From contig NZ_JABUXV010000002.1 of assembly GCF_014897705.1 (NCBI RefSeq), forward strand, positions 62,001 to 126,000: a stretch of 64,000 nucleotides of DNA. The letters run 5' to 3'. The DNA comes from Brachybacterium sp. FME24. GTDB taxonomy: Bacteria > Actinomycetota > Actinomycetes > Actinomycetales > Dermabacteraceae. A program made the translations under genes and the position numbers. Below are positions 1-8,904 of the stretch, piece after piece; the first letter of the stretch is position 1; every line of letters starts with the position of its first letter. The notes beneath the pieces are model-generated. The model did no database searches. It had not been told where the DNA came from and saw only the letters and a list, made by a program, of their open reading frames with translations.

Positions 1-1341
1 GCCGAACCCGCCCGAACTCAGATCCACGCCGAGGTCGAGCACGCCGGAGGCATCCCGGTTCACGACGAACACGGTGAGGTCGCCGGAGTCCTCATCCCAT
101 GTGGCGACCGCGTCGGCCGAAGCGCTGGTACCGAAGCGCTGGTTCTCGAAACTCGGGGCCTCGACGTTCACCTGCAGCACCTCGCCCTGGGCATGGCGGG
201 AGGTGAGCGCGAAGGGGTGGAAGGTGGTCTGCTTCCAGGCGCGACCGCCGGGCTCGGTCATGATCGGGGCGATCACGTTGACCAGCTGGGCGAGCGAGGC
301 GGAGGCGACGCGATCGCTGTGGCGCAGCAGGGAGATCAGCAGGTTGCCGAACACCACGGCGTCCATCGCGGAGTAGATGTCCTCCAGCAGCACGGGCGCG
401 ACCGGCCAGTCGTCACCGCTGGGCGGGCGGGACTCGGCGCGGTGCTGGTACCAGATGTTCCACTCGTCGAAGCTGACCATGATCCGCTTGTCGCTCTTCA
501 GCTTGGCTCCCACATGGTCCGCGGTGGCGACGACGGAGTCGATGAAGTAGTCCATGTCGTCGGCCGAGGCGAGGAAGGAGGCCTGGTCGCCATCCTTCTC
601 CGAGTAGTAGGCGTGGGCGGAGACCATGTCCACGAACTCGTAGGCCTCGGTCAGGACCGTGTTCTCCCAGGCCCCGAAGGTGGGCATCGAGGAGTTGGAG
701 GAGCCGCACACGATGAGCTCGAGATTCGGATCCTCCATGCGCATGGCGCGGGCGGATTCGGTGGCCACGCGCGCATACTCCTCGGCGTTCTTGTGGCCGA
801 TCTGCCAAGGGCCGTCCATCTCGTTGCCCAGGCACCACATCGAGATCTTGTACGGATCGGCGTGACCATTGGCGACGCGCTGGTCCGACAGGGCGGTGCC
901 GGCGGGGGCGTTGGCGTACTCGAGCACGTCGAGCGCCTCCTGCACCCCGCGGGTGCCGAGGTTCACGGCGTACATCGGCTCGACGTCGGCCTTCTTGGCC
1001 CAGGCCATGAACTCGTCCAGGCCCACGGTGTTGGGGTCGCTGGAGTGCCAGGCCAGGTCGTGGCGCACGGGGCGCTGCTCGAGCGGTCCCACGCCGTCCT
1101 CCCAGCGGTATCCGGAGACGAAGTTGCCGCCCGGGTAGCGCACCGAGCTCACACCGAGCTCACGGGTGAGCTCGAGGACGTCGGTCCGGAAGCCCTGGTC
1201 GTCGGCCGAGGGGTGATCCGGCTCGTGGATGCCGGTGTAGACGCAGCGGCCGAGGTGCTCGACGAAGGCGCCGAAGGTGCGGCGTCGCACCGGAGCGACC
1301 CGGAAGGCGGAGTTCAGAGTGAGGGTGACCTGGGAAGACAT
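1..1341 (-). CDS. abfA: Alpha-L-arabinofuranosidase, GH51 (3' end cut by window)
   Basis: Predicted to release terminal alpha-L-arabinofuranosyl residues from arabinan, arabinoxylan or arabino-oligosaccharides, probably inside the cell because no signal peptide is seen. The N-terminus (MSSQVTLTLNSAFRVAPV) and the FGAFVEHLGR and VRYPGGNFVSGYRWED stretches are typical of GH51. The acid/base glutamate is about residue 174 in MWCLGNEM. The nucleophile glutamate is about residue 293 in SFDEWNIWY. 447 codons are present; the family is usually about 500 residues, so the C-terminal beta-domain lies outside the window. The ATG at 1341 diverges from the LacI gene at 1579, and a LacI-type operator lies about 60-80 bases upstream. 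The family call is firm; the exact substrate is inferred. Confidence 0.93.
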   Translation of the reverse strand, partial: MSSQVTLTLNSAFRVAPVRRRTFGAFVEHLGRCVYTGIHEPDHPSADDQGFRTDVLELTRELGVSSVRYPGGNFVSGYRWEDGVGPLEQRPVRHDLAWHSSDPNTVGLDEFMAWAKKADVEPMYAVNLGTRGVQEALDVLEYANAPAGTALSDQRVANGHADPYKISMWCLGNEMDGPWQIGHKNAEEYARVATESARAMRMEDPNLELIVCGSSNSSMPTFGAWENTVLTEAYEFVDMVSAHAYYSEKDGDQASFLASADDMDYFIDSVVATADHVGAKLKSDKRIMVSFDEWNIWYQHRAESRPPSGDDWPVAPVLLEDIYSAMDAVVFGNLLISLLRHSDRVASASLAQLVNVIAPIMTEPGGRAWKQTTFHPFALTSRHAQGEVLQVNVEAPSFENQRFGTSASADAVATWDEDSGDLTVFVVNRDASGVLDLGVDLSSGGFG

Positions 1342-1399
1342 CGGTGTCGGCATCCTTGTCGGGGAGGGTGTCCGGCCCGCGCGGGCAGTGCGCAAGCCT

Positions 1400-1419
1400 G
1401 TTCTACAACGTTGCAAACA
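1400..1419 (-). promoter_or_regulatory. LacI-type operator and -10 of the GH51 promoter
   Basis: The 8-bp perfect palindrome CAACGTTG (1406-1413) sits in the context TCTACAACGTTGCAAA. Read on the minus strand it is TTGCAACGTTG followed directly by TAGAAC (1400-1405), a possible -10. The same arrangement recurs at 7782-7810 (TTGCAACGATG then TAAATT), and a related site is at 11488-11501. Binding by the divergent LacI protein (1579-2703) is inferred from position and from the three copies. Confidence 0.6.
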
Positions 1420-1578
1420 GCTTTCCACAGCAGTGTCGCGGCGTCAATGACTGCTCGTGATCCGGTACCGCGTCGCCACTGGGCTTCCCCGGCCGGAACT
1501 CACCTGCCGCGGGTCTCGGGTCACGATCCCCCTCACCCTGCACCGCCGGCGCGGCCGTTCAGTGCGAGAATCGTCCTC

Positions 1579-2703
1579 ATGTCCCAGCACCCCTCGACCG
1601 GCCGCCGGCGCCCGCCGTCGCTGCGCGATGTCGCCGAGATCGCCGGAGTCTCGATCAAGACCGTCTCGAACGTGGTCAACGACTATCCGTACGTCCGGGA
1701 CACGACCCGCGAGAAGGTGCGCGAGGCGATCCTGCAGGTGGGATACCGCCCGCAGGTTGCGGCGCAGCAGCTGCGCACGGGCGCGAGCAAGATGGTCACC
1801 CTCGCTGTGCCGTCACTGACCTTCTCCTACTTCTCGGATCTCGCGCAGGAGTTCATCGACGAGGCCCAGCTGCGCGGCCAGACCGTCGTCCTGCATTCCA
1901 TCTCCGGCGGCCGCGAGGCCGAGCGCACCGTGCTCGAGGGGTTCAACCGCGTTCTGGGCGACGGCGTCATCTTCAATCCCCTGCAGCTCGAGGAGAAGCT
2001 GTTCGCGCGGATGGAGCGCACCAGCCAGCCCACCGTGTTCATCGGCGAGCACCTTCCCGAGGCCCTCCCCCAGGGCAGCGACTACGTGCGGATCGACAAC
2101 GTCTCCGCCGCCTTCGACCAGACCTCGCACCTGATCACCACCGGTCGCCGGCGGATCGCGTTCATCGGCAGGATCGACACCGAGCAGGGCGCACAGCCCC
2201 ACAGCTCCGGATCACTGCGCCGGGACGGCTACCTCGCTGCCCTGCGCGAGCATGGGCTCCCCGCCGACGGCGGCGACGTGCAGGCGGTCGCCGACTGGCG
2301 CCGTCCCGACGGCTTCGCCGGCGCCGAAGCGCTGTTCGCTCGCCGCCCGGACGTGGACGGGATCGTCTGCGGCAATGACGATCTGGCGATCGGCGTGCTC
2401 GCGACCCTGCGCCGCCTGGGCCGACGGGTGCCCGAGGACGTCGCCGTGATCGGCTACGACGACACCCCGGACGCCCCCTTCACCTCGCCCCCGCTGACCA
2501 CCATCTCTCCGGACAAGCACGCTCTCGCCGCGACCGCCCTGGACCTCCTGGCCGAGCGAATCCAGGGGTACGACGGGCCTCCCCGCGTGGTCGACACCCC
2601 CTACACGCTGGTGATCCGCGACTCCACGACCGCGGCCGATGCCGGCCCGCAGCACTCCCCCACCACCCCCTCCGCACCCGATCTCGAGGAGCTCCCCCGG
2701 TGA
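1579..2703 (+). CDS. LacI-family transcriptional regulator (arabino-oligosaccharide module)
   Basis: DNA-binding repressor with an N-terminal LacI helix-turn-helix (about residues 14-65: [20 protein letters not shown], hinge near [10 protein letters not shown]). A periplasmic-binding-protein-like sensor domain follows ([20 protein letters not shown] near the C-terminus). Length is 374 residues, slightly over the usual 330-350 because of a Pro/Ser-rich tail. The ATG at 1579 was chosen because the helix-turn-helix starts 13 residues later; the upstream open frame is antisense to GH51. It diverges from GH51 and is the obvious candidate to bind the CAACGWTG sites at 1406, 7788 and 11491. The effector is unknown, perhaps arabinose or an arabino-oligosaccharide. 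Its stop overlaps the thyA start by 4 bases. Confidence 0.9.
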   Translation: MSQHPSTGRRRPPSLRDVAEIAGVSIKTVSNVVNDYPYVRDTTREKVREAILQVGYRPQVAAQQLRTGASKMVTLAVPSLTFSYFSDLAQEFIDEAQLRGQTVVLHSISGGREAERTVLEGFNRVLGDGVIFNPLQLEEKLFARMERTSQPTVFIGEHLPEALPQGSDYVRIDNVSAAFDQTSHLITTGRRRIAFIGRIDTEQGAQPHSSGSLRRDGYLAALREHGLPADGGDVQAVADWRRPDGFAGAEALFARRPDVDGIVCGNDDLAIGVLATLRRLGRRVPEDVAVIGYDDTPDAPFTSPPLTTISPDKHALAATALDLLAERIQGYDGPPRVVDTPYTLVIRDSTTAADAGPQHSPTTPSAPDLEELPR

Positions 2704-3503
2704 CCATCCCGACCCCCTACGAGGACCTGCTGCGCGAGGTCATGGAGACCGGCAACGCCAAGGGCGACCGCACCGGCACCGGCACCCGCAGCCTGTTCGG
2801 CAAGCAGATCCGCTTCGACCTCTCCCAGGGCTTCCCGCTGATCACCACCAAGCGCGTGCATACCCGCTCGATCATCCTCGAGTTGCTGTGGTTCCTGCGC
2901 GGCGACACCAATGTGCGCTGGCTGCAGGAGCGCGGCGTGAGCATCTGGGATGAGTGGGCTGACGAGAACGGCGACCTCGGCCCGGTCTACGGCGCGCAGT
3001 GGCGCTCCTGGCCCACCCCGGACGGCGGCGTGATCGACCAGATCACCGACGTCATCGAGCAGATCCGCACGAACCCGGACTCCCGCCGACTGATCGTCTC
3101 GGCCTGGAATCCGGCGGACATCCCGAAGATGGCGCTCGCGCCCTGCCACGCGCTGTTCCAGTTCGAGGTCCACGACGGCAAGCTCTCCTGCCAGCTGTAC
3201 CAGCGCAGCGCCGACCTGTTCCTCGGGGTGCCGTTCAACATCGCCAGCTACGCGCTGCTGACGCACATGGTCGCCCAGCAGACCGACCTCGAGGTGGGCG
3301 ACTTCGTGTGGACCGGCGGCGACTGCCACATCTACGACAACCACCACGAGCAGGTCACCCGCCAGCTCTCGCGCGAACCGTTCCCGTCCCCGACGCTGCG
3401 GATCACCCGCCGGCCGGACTCGATCCTGGACTACGAGCTCGAGGACTTCGAGATCGAGGACTACCAGCACCACAAGGGCATCAAAGCCCCGGTGGCCGTC
3501 TGA
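2700..3503 (+). CDS. thyA: Thymidylate synthase ThyA
   Basis: Converts dUMP and methylene-tetrahydrofolate to dTMP and dihydrofolate in the cytoplasm. The 267 residues match the short bacterial form (264 in E. coli). Visible motifs are [33 protein letters not shown], the catalytic cysteine (residue 149) in [24 protein letters not shown] and GDCHIYDNH. The start is GTG at 2700, inside the LacI stop (GTGA overlap), with a GAGGAG ribosome site 9 bases upstream. The next gene, folA, overlaps its stop. The gene is therefore translationally coupled to a sugar-regulator gene, an unusual place for a nucleotide-synthesis gene, although the thyA-folA pair itself is common. Confidence 0.97.
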   Translation: MTIPTPYEDLLREVMETGNAKGDRTGTGTRSLFGKQIRFDLSQGFPLITTKRVHTRSIILELLWFLRGDTNVRWLQERGVSIWDEWADENGDLGPVYGAQWRSWPTPDGGVIDQITDVIEQIRTNPDSRRLIVSAWNPADIPKMALAPCHALFQFEVHDGKLSCQLYQRSADLFLGVPFNIASYALLTHMVAQQTDLEVGDFVWTGGDCHIYDNHHEQVTRQLSREPFPSPTLRITRRPDSILDYELEDFEIEDYQHHKGIKAPVAV

Positions 3504-4132
3504 TGGTGGACCACCCCGACTCCGACGGATCGTCCAGCCCGTCGGCCCGGATCGGTCTGATCTGGGCGCAGGCAAGCGGGGGCGTCATCGGCGCCGACGG
3601 CACCATGCCCTGGCACCTGCCGGAGGACCTGAAGCACTTCAAGCGCACCACGAAGGGCTCGCCGGTCGTGATGGGGCGGCGCACCTGGCAGTCGTTCCCG
3701 CCGAAGTTTCGACCCCTGCCGGGGCGCACGAACATCGTCATCACCAGGGACGACGCCTTTGCCGACGAGGGTGCCGTGCGTGCACGCGACCTTCCCGATG
3801 CCTTGCGCCTCGCCCGGGAGACACTGGCGTTTCCGGGTGCCGAGGCGCCGACTTCCTCCGAGGACGCGGCCTCTGCCGCACGCGCCGCGAGACACAGCCC
3901 GTCGGCGGTTGACCGGCCGAGGATCTGGGTGATCGGCGGTGGCGCCGTCTACCGCGAGGCGATCGCGGGCGCGGATCTGCTGGTCGTCACCGAGATCGAC
4001 CTCGAGATCGACGGCGACACCACGGCGCCCGCGATCCCGGCCGGCTTCACTCTGTCGTCCACGGACCCCGCCGCCGGGTGGCACGAGGCCGCGAACGGCC
4101 TGCGCCACCGGGTCCTCACCTACACCCGCTGA
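3503..4132 (+). CDS. folA: Dihydrofolate reductase
   Basis: Reduces dihydrofolate to tetrahydrofolate with NADPH, regenerating the cofactor that ThyA oxidises. The core is recognisable: IGLIWAQASGGVIGADGTMPWHLPEDLKHFKRTT (substrate Asp/Glu in LPEDLKHFK), PVVMGRRTWQSFP, LPGRTNIVITR and the IGGGAVYREAI glycine loop. At 209 residues it is longer than the usual 160-170. The excess is an N-terminal 16-residue Ser/Asp-rich extension and an Ala/Ser-rich insertion of about 30 residues (about 110-140) before the glycine loop. The ATG at 3503 overlaps the thyA stop (TGATG). A strong hairpin follows. Confidence 0.95.
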   Translation: MVDHPDSDGSSSPSARIGLIWAQASGGVIGADGTMPWHLPEDLKHFKRTTKGSPVVMGRRTWQSFPPKFRPLPGRTNIVITRDDAFADEGAVRARDLPDALRLARETLAFPGAEAPTSSEDAASAARAARHSPSAVDRPRIWVIGGGAVYREAIAGADLLVVTEIDLEIDGDTTAPAIPAGFTLSSTDPAAGWHEAANGLRHRVLTYTR

Positions 4133-4172
4133 GGCCCGATTCTCCGACCATGCACGGGCTCCGGGACGGTGC

Positions 4173-4225
4173 ACCCCGCGTGAGTAGGCGGTGAGGACGA
4201 CCCGAAGCGCCTAGTCACGCGGGGT
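4173..4225. terminator. Bidirectional hairpin terminator between folA and a convergent permease gene
   Basis: An 18-bp stem with one mismatch: 4173-4190 (ACCCCGCGTGAGTAGGCG) pairs with 4208-4225, with a 17-base loop. It lies between the folA stop (4132) and the end of the leftward permease (4310). There is no U-tract, as is usual for actinobacterial stems. Confidence 0.8.
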
Positions 4226-4309
4226 ACCGGTCGGTAACCCCGGAGAAGCCCGCCCAGCACGGTAGGACGCGAGGCGGCGGACGAGGGGCCCCCGCCCGCC
4301 GCGCCGCGC

Positions 4310-5227
4310 TCAGGTGCCGGCGATGCCGGTGGTGGCGATGCCCTTGATGATCTGGCGCTGGAAGAACATGAACACCACGATCAGCGGCAGCGCGGCGAGG
4401 ACGGCCTGGGCCATGCTCTGCGCGTACTGGATGCCGTAGGCGCTGATCACGGTCTGCAGGCCTGTCGGCAGCGTCATCAGGTTGGAGTCGTTGACGACGA
4501 TGAAGGGCCACAGGAAGTTGTTCCAGGCCCCGATGAACACGAAGATCGCGACCGCGCCGAGGATCGGCCGGGACAGCGGCAGCACGATGGCCCAGAAGAT
4601 CCGGAACCTGCTCGCGCCGTCCATGAGGGCGGCCTCCTCGAGCTCGAAGGGGATCTGGTCGAAGAACTTCTTGAGGATGAACACCATCGGAGCGGCGACC
4701 ACCTGCGGCAGGATGATGCCCCAGTACGTGTCCACCAGGTTCAGCGAGAGCATCAGGTTGAACAGCGGGACGATGAGGATCTGGCCCGGGATCATGATCG
4801 ACGCGACGATCAGCGTGATCAGCATCTGGCGCCCCGCGAACTTCAAGCGCGAGAGGGCGTAGCCGGCGAGCGCCGAGATCGTCACCGTGATCACGGTGAC
4901 CAGGGCCGAGGTGAGCAGACTGTTCCACGCCCAGCGCGGCACCAGTCCCTCGGTGAGGACGTTGACATACGCCTCCAGGGTGAAGCCGCTCGCGGGGAAC
5001 AGCGTCACCGGCAGGGCGGCCGCCTCGGCCTCGGTCTTGAACGAGGTCAGCACGGCCCACAGCACCGGGATCAGCCACGCCAGGGCCAGGACCGCGAGGA
5101 TCACGAAGGCGACGATGCGAGCCGGCGTGGGGCGGCGACGACGCCGCGTGGAGGTGCTCCGCGCGGGAGCCTTCACCGCCGGGACAGCGGGGCTCAGGGT
5201 CGAGGTGGTGGGGTTCGCGATGCTCAT
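4310..5227 (-). CDS. Carbohydrate ABC transporter permease, MalG type (importer 1)
   Basis: Inner-membrane channel subunit of a CUT1 sugar importer. The 305 residues have a basic, Ser/Thr-rich cytoplasmic N-terminus (about 1-35), six predicted membrane helices, and the EAA loop EAALMDGASRFRIFWAIVLPL that docks the ATPase. The C-terminus FFQRQIIKGIATTGIAG is typical of MalG/UgpE-like subunits. The ATG at 5227 overlaps the stop of the partner permease by 4 bases, so the two are coupled. It is the last gene of the leftward three-gene operon 7693-4310. No ATPase is encoded; such CUT1 systems commonly share a distant MsiK/MsmX-like ATPase. Confidence 0.93.
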   Translation of the reverse strand: MSIANPTTSTLSPAVPAVKAPARSTSTRRRRRPTPARIVAFVILAVLALAWLIPVLWAVLTSFKTEAEAAALPVTLFPASGFTLEAYVNVLTEGLVPRWAWNSLLTSALVTVITVTISALAGYALSRLKFAGRQMLITLIVASIMIPGQILIVPLFNLMLSLNLVDTYWGIILPQVVAAPMVFILKKFFDQIPFELEEAALMDGASRFRIFWAIVLPLSRPILGAVAIFVFIGAWNNFLWPFIVVNDSNLMTLPTGLQTVISAYGIQYAQSMAQAVLAALPLIVVFMFFQRQIIKGIATTGIAGT

Positions 5228-6177
5228 GCCTTCACGCTCCGTCGGGACGAGATCACCATGTATGCGATCGAGATGATGATGATCAGGAAGAAGAAGATGT
5301 AGGAGATCGCCGAGGCGTAGCCCAGGCGGTACCCGGTGAACCCGGCCTCATAGATGTAGAGCAGGATCGGGCGGGTCGTGCCGCCGGGGCCGCCATTGGT
5401 CATCTGGTAGATCTGGTCGAAGACCTTCAGCGATGCCAGCAGCTGGAGGACGAGCACCAGCACCGTCGTGGGCGCGAGCTGCGGCAGGGTGATCGCGCGG
5501 AACTTCCGCCAGGCGCCGGCACCATCGAGCGATGCCGCCTCGTAGAGCTGGTCGGGGATGTTCTGCAGTGCCGCCAGGTAGAGCAGGAAGTTGAAGCCGA
5601 CGGTCCACCACACGGTGGTGACGACCACGGCGATCATGGCGGTGTTCGGGTCCTGCAGCCACGCGAGTCCCTCGATGCCGAACCAGCCCAGGAACGTGTT
5701 GATCAGCCCCAGCTGCGGGTTGTACATCCAGATCCAGAACTGCGAGACCACGGTCGAGGCGAGCAGGAACGGCATGAAGAACGAGAGCCGCCAGAACCAC
5801 TGGCCGGGAAGGCCGATGTTCACCAGCACGGCGAGCACCATGGCGACGACCACCAGCGGGATAGTCGAGAGGAGGGTGAACCAGGCGGTATTGGCCAGCG
5901 AGCTCCACACCTGCGGATCCCCGAGGGCCTCCTTCCAGTTCGCCAGGCCCACGAAGCCGGTGTTCGTGCCGGCGAGGCTGGTGCCGGTGAAGCTCATCCA
6001 CAGCCCGTAGAAGGTCGGCCAGATGAGGAACAGGCCGAAGGCGATCAGGAACGGGGCGCAGTAGAGCCATCCGCGCAGGTTGTCGCTGCGGCGCCGACGG
6101 GAGCGCCCGGCGGCGAGATGGTCGGCTGCGCCAGTGGCGGCCCGGGGCGGGGCGGCGAGGCCTTCGGCGGTGGTCAT
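5224..6177 (-). CDS. Carbohydrate ABC transporter permease, MalF type (importer 1)
   Basis: Partner permease of the preceding subunit, 317 residues. It has six predicted helices starting with LYCAPFLIAFGLFLIWPTFY and the EAA loop YEAASLDGAGAWRKFRAITL, in the CUT1 sugar-permease family. The start ATG at 6177 was preferred to one 27 bases upstream because it has AAGGAG seven bases before it and drops an arginine-rich non-homologous leader. The gap to the binding-protein gene stop is about 120 bases. Substrate is not shown by the sequence; the operator shared with GH51 suggests arabino-oligosaccharides. Confidence 0.93.
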   Translation of the reverse strand: MTTAEGLAAPPRAATGAADHLAAGRSRRRRSDNLRGWLYCAPFLIAFGLFLIWPTFYGLWMSFTGTSLAGTNTGFVGLANWKEALGDPQVWSSLANTAWFTLLSTIPLVVVAMVLAVLVNIGLPGQWFWRLSFFMPFLLASTVVSQFWIWMYNPQLGLINTFLGWFGIEGLAWLQDPNTAMIAVVVTTVWWTVGFNFLLYLAALQNIPDQLYEAASLDGAGAWRKFRAITLPQLAPTTVLVLVLQLLASLKVFDQIYQMTNGGPGGTTRPILLYIYEAGFTGYRLGYASAISYIFFFLIIIISIAYMVISSRRSVKA

Positions 6178-6298
6178 CGGTCGTCTCCTTCGACGGACGG
6201 ACAAGGCTGCACGGGATTCACGACAGGCGTGAGGGGCGCGGTGGTCGCCGTGGTCGTGCGGGGCACGGCGGGCGCGGGGTTCCGGTGTCGCATGGCGA

Positions 6299-7693
6299 TC
6301 ACATCGGGGTGGGCTTGAGCAGCAGCGCGTTCACCCGGGTGACGAACGCGTTCCAGCCCTCGAGGGGGTCGGTGCGCCTCGCCCAGACGTTCTGCATGTC
6401 GTTGCCGAAATAGGTGTGGAAGTCGCTGCCCGAGCCGGTGAACCAGGCCCGTGGGTCGTAGACGAGATGATCGATCGCGTCGGCGTAGTGGGACTGCGGG
6501 ATCAGGTCGTCGTAGCTCGGGTCCTCGACGACCGGGGAGTAGGCGGGGATGTGCCCCGCACCGGCCCAGGTGATCGAGTTCTTCAGCAGGTAGGCCACCG
6601 CCGCGTGCACGTTGCGGCGGCGATCCTCGTCGGGGGACATCTGGTGCGGGAGTACGAAGGCGTGGGAGTCCGCGTAGGCGGTGGGCTCCCCCAGGACCCC
6701 CGGGATCACCGTCATGTCGAAGGGCACGCCTTCATTGCGGAAACTGCCGGATTCCCAGACGCCTCCGTAGAAGGCGCCGGCGCCGCCGGTGGCGAACTCG
6801 GAGATCGCGGTGCCGCCGTCGTGCCCGGGGTTGCCCACGTCGCCGTCGATGAGGGAGAGGATCCATTCGATCGTCTCGATGACGAGCTCTTCCTGGTACT
6901 CCATCTCGCCGCCGACGGGCAGATCGATCGTGCCCCCGAGCTGCGCGTAGTAGGTGGAGAACATGCGCCACTGGTTCGAGCCGTCCCCGAGGTATCCCCA
7001 GGACAGCCCGTACCCGGTGGGTGCATTGGCCCCGAGCTCGAGGGCGAGTGCGCGGAAGTCCTCGGGGTTGTCGGTGGGCAGCAGCAGGCCGTCGCTGCCG
7101 AGGACCCCGGCGGCCTCGGCGATCTCGGTGTTGTAGTAGAGGACGAAGGGGTGGGAGTCCAGGGCGATCGCGGTGAGCTTCCCGTCGACCACCATCTTGT
7201 CCCAGATCAGGTCGGGGAAGTCCTCCTTCACCACCCCGAACTCGCCGAACAGGTCGAGGTCCCATTCGTCGAGCAGGCCGCCGGGGGCGTAGCCGGGTAC
7301 GCGAGCGGCGTGCATGACCGCGAGGTCCGGTGCGCGGCCGCCCGCCGAGGCCATGGCGAGCTTCGTGTAGTACGGCGCCCCCCAGGCCAGCACGGTCTGG
7401 GTGACGCTCGAGGCACCTTCGGTGGCCATGTACCCGTCGAGCATCTCGCCCATGGTCACGCCGTCGGGCCCGGAGAGCAGGTGCCAGAAAGCGATGTCGT
7501 CGGACGCCCGAGCGGCCGTGCCGCCGCATCCTGCCAGCGCCCCCAGGCCTCCGAGGGCTCCCAGGGCGCCGGCGCCCTGCATCAGTGCGCGACGGCCGAC
7601 CACGCGACCACCCGCATGAGCGCTCCCCGGGCGATTCCTCGGGGAAGCCGGCCGGGACCCTGCGGCCCCGGCGCGAGAAGAACTAAGCATCAT
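6299..7693 (-). CDS. Extracellular sugar-binding lipoprotein (importer 1)
   Basis: Captures the sugar outside the cell and delivers it to the 5224-6177/4310-5227 permease pair. Residues about 30-57 carry a twin-arginine-like signal (GRRALMQGAGALGALGG) followed by lipobox LAGC, so a membrane-anchored lipoprotein exported by Tat is likely. The mature part is a family-1 solute-binding protein (IAFWHLLSGPDGVTM, LAVMHAARVPGYAPGG, VLPHQMSPDEDRRRNVHAAV). The ATG at 7693 (GAGGTGGAC just upstream) is preferred over the one at 7747, which leaves no clear ribosome site. It has the same overall pattern as the second binding protein at 9876-11246 (FILP/VLPH region, AWFTGSGSDFHTYFG against AWYGGSGSTFESTVG), so the two importers look like a duplication. 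Confidence 0.9.
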   Translation of the reverse strand: MMLSSSRAGAAGSRPASPRNRPGSAHAGGRVVGRRALMQGAGALGALGGLGALAGCGGTAARASDDIAFWHLLSGPDGVTMGEMLDGYMATEGASSVTQTVLAWGAPYYTKLAMASAGGRAPDLAVMHAARVPGYAPGGLLDEWDLDLFGEFGVVKEDFPDLIWDKMVVDGKLTAIALDSHPFVLYYNTEIAEAAGVLGSDGLLLPTDNPEDFRALALELGANAPTGYGLSWGYLGDGSNQWRMFSTYYAQLGGTIDLPVGGEMEYQEELVIETIEWILSLIDGDVGNPGHDGGTAISEFATGGAGAFYGGVWESGSFRNEGVPFDMTVIPGVLGEPTAYADSHAFVLPHQMSPDEDRRRNVHAAVAYLLKNSITWAGAGHIPAYSPVVEDPSYDDLIPQSHYADAIDHLVYDPRAWFTGSGSDFHTYFGNDMQNVWARRTDPLEGWNAFVTRVNALLLKPTPM

Positions 7694-7781
7694 TCCGTCC
7701 ACCTCTTCGTGGTGGGGCGCAGCCGCCACGGCAGATGCCGTGCGCAACCGTCAGCCCGACAGACTTCGTACGCGAGCCCTG

Positions 7782-7810
7782 AATTTACATCGTTGCAATG
7801 TGGGCGTCAA
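7782..7810 (-). promoter_or_regulatory. Promoter with embedded LacI-type operator for importer 1
   Basis: On the minus strand, TTGACG (7805-7810), a 17-base spacer and TAAATT (7782-7787) form a good sigma-70-type promoter. The spacer contains TTGCAACGATG, matching the sites in front of GH51 (1402-1419) and importer 2 (11488-11501). A bound repressor would block polymerase directly. The expected 5' leader is about 80 bases. Confidence 0.65.
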
Positions 7811-7937
7811 CACTCTGCGGCGAGGCGGGCAGCGCCGGCACGGATCGAGCCATTCCTCATCGTTCAGGCAGGTCACAGCTTCCTGTGATCGCGAAAAGTC
7901 AGCGAGGTCACGGCAGTACCGGCACCGTGGCGCGCAG

Positions 7938-7987
7938 ATGACGCCCCCGGCTCCCTGCGCGTACTGCGCGGGCACCGGGGACGTCAT
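7938..7987 (-). terminator. Hairpin terminator of importer 2 operon
   Basis: Arms 7938-7950 and 7975-7987 form a 13-bp stem with one mismatch (ATGACG..CCCCGG against CCGGGG..CGTCAT), starting 10 bases after the last stop of the importer 2 operon. The 24-base loop can form a further short GCGC stem. No U-tract. The 7694-7997 gap otherwise holds only the importer 1 promoter. Confidence 0.65.
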
Positions 7988-7997
7988 CGGACGTCGC

Positions 7998-8903
7998 TCA
8001 GCCCTTCAGGCCGGAACCGGTCACCCCTTCGACGATCTGACGCTGGAAGAACATGTACAGCACGACCAGCGGAAGGGCGGCGAGGATCGCGCCGGCCTGG
8101 ATATCCGCGTAGCGCAGCCCGAAGGTGCCCTGCACCGTGGCGAGGCCGACGGGGATCGTCATCAGGGCCGGGTTGGACAGGACGAACAGTGGCAGCAGCA
8201 GGTTGTTCCACGTCCACACGAAGGTCAGGATCGCCACGGCCGCGGTGACGGGACGGGAGAGCGGCATGATCACCGACCAGTAGATCCGCCACAGTCCGGC
8301 ACCGTCCACCCGCGCGGCCTCCTCGAGCTCCTTGGGAACCCCGTCGAAGAACTTCTTGAAGATGAACACGGCGATGACGGAGGGGACCTGCGGGAGGATC
8401 ACGGCCCAGTAGGTGTTCAGCAGCTGCAGGATGCGCAGCTCCTCGAAGAGCGGGACGATCAGCACCTGGCTGGGGATCATCAGACCGATGATGACCAGCA
8501 GGTAGACCAGTGACCGCCCGCGGAACCTCAGCCGCGAGAGGGCGAAAGCGGCCATCGACGCGAACAGCAGGGTCAGTACTGCGGTGATGATCGAGGTCAG
8601 GAAGCTGGAGAGATACCAGTTCCAGATGTCGCCCTGTCTCATCAGCGTCAGGTACGACTCGAGCGTCGGACGCATCTCGGTGAGGATCTCCTGCGCGCCG
8701 AGGGCGGCGACACCATTGGCCGTCAACGAGGTCTTCACCGCGAACACGCTGGGGATCAGCCACAGGATCGCAAGCACCACGAGGATCACCAGCGAGATGA
8801 CGTGGAAGGAGCGCCCGCCACCCCGGACCGGAGTGGTGGGTGCGGCCGGGGCGGCGGCGGAGACCCCATTGCGGCGTCGGGTGCGGCTATCGATGGCAGT
8901 CAT
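7998..8903 (-). CDS. Carbohydrate ABC transporter permease, MalG type (importer 2)
   Basis: Second copy of a CUT1 MalG-type subunit, 301 residues, with six predicted helices and the EAA loop EAARVDGAGLWRIYWSVIMPL. It resembles the importer 1 permease (shared PVRGG-like basic N-terminus, VFIFKKFFDGVPKELEEAA against VFILKKFFDQIPFELEEAA, and FFQRQI near the C-terminus). The ATG at 8903 follows the partner stop by one base. It is the last gene of the leftward operon 11246-7998 and is followed by a hairpin. Confidence 0.93.
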   Translation of the reverse strand: MTAIDSRTRRRNGVSAAAPAAPTTPVRGGGRSFHVISLVILVVLAILWLIPSVFAVKTSLTANGVAALGAQEILTEMRPTLESYLTLMRQGDIWNWYLSSFLTSIITAVLTLLFASMAAFALSRLRFRGRSLVYLLVIIGLMIPSQVLIVPLFEELRILQLLNTYWAVILPQVPSVIAVFIFKKFFDGVPKELEEAARVDGAGLWRIYWSVIMPLSRPVTAAVAILTFVWTWNNLLLPLFVLSNPALMTIPVGLATVQGTFGLRYADIQAGAILAALPLVVLYMFFQRQIVEGVTGSGLKG

Positions 8904-8904
8904 G

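Noticed and set aside
193-2703. An 836-codon open frame covering GH51 and the LacI gene
   Set aside because: Its first half is antisense to GH51, which has clear catalytic motifs; only the part from 1579 is a real gene.
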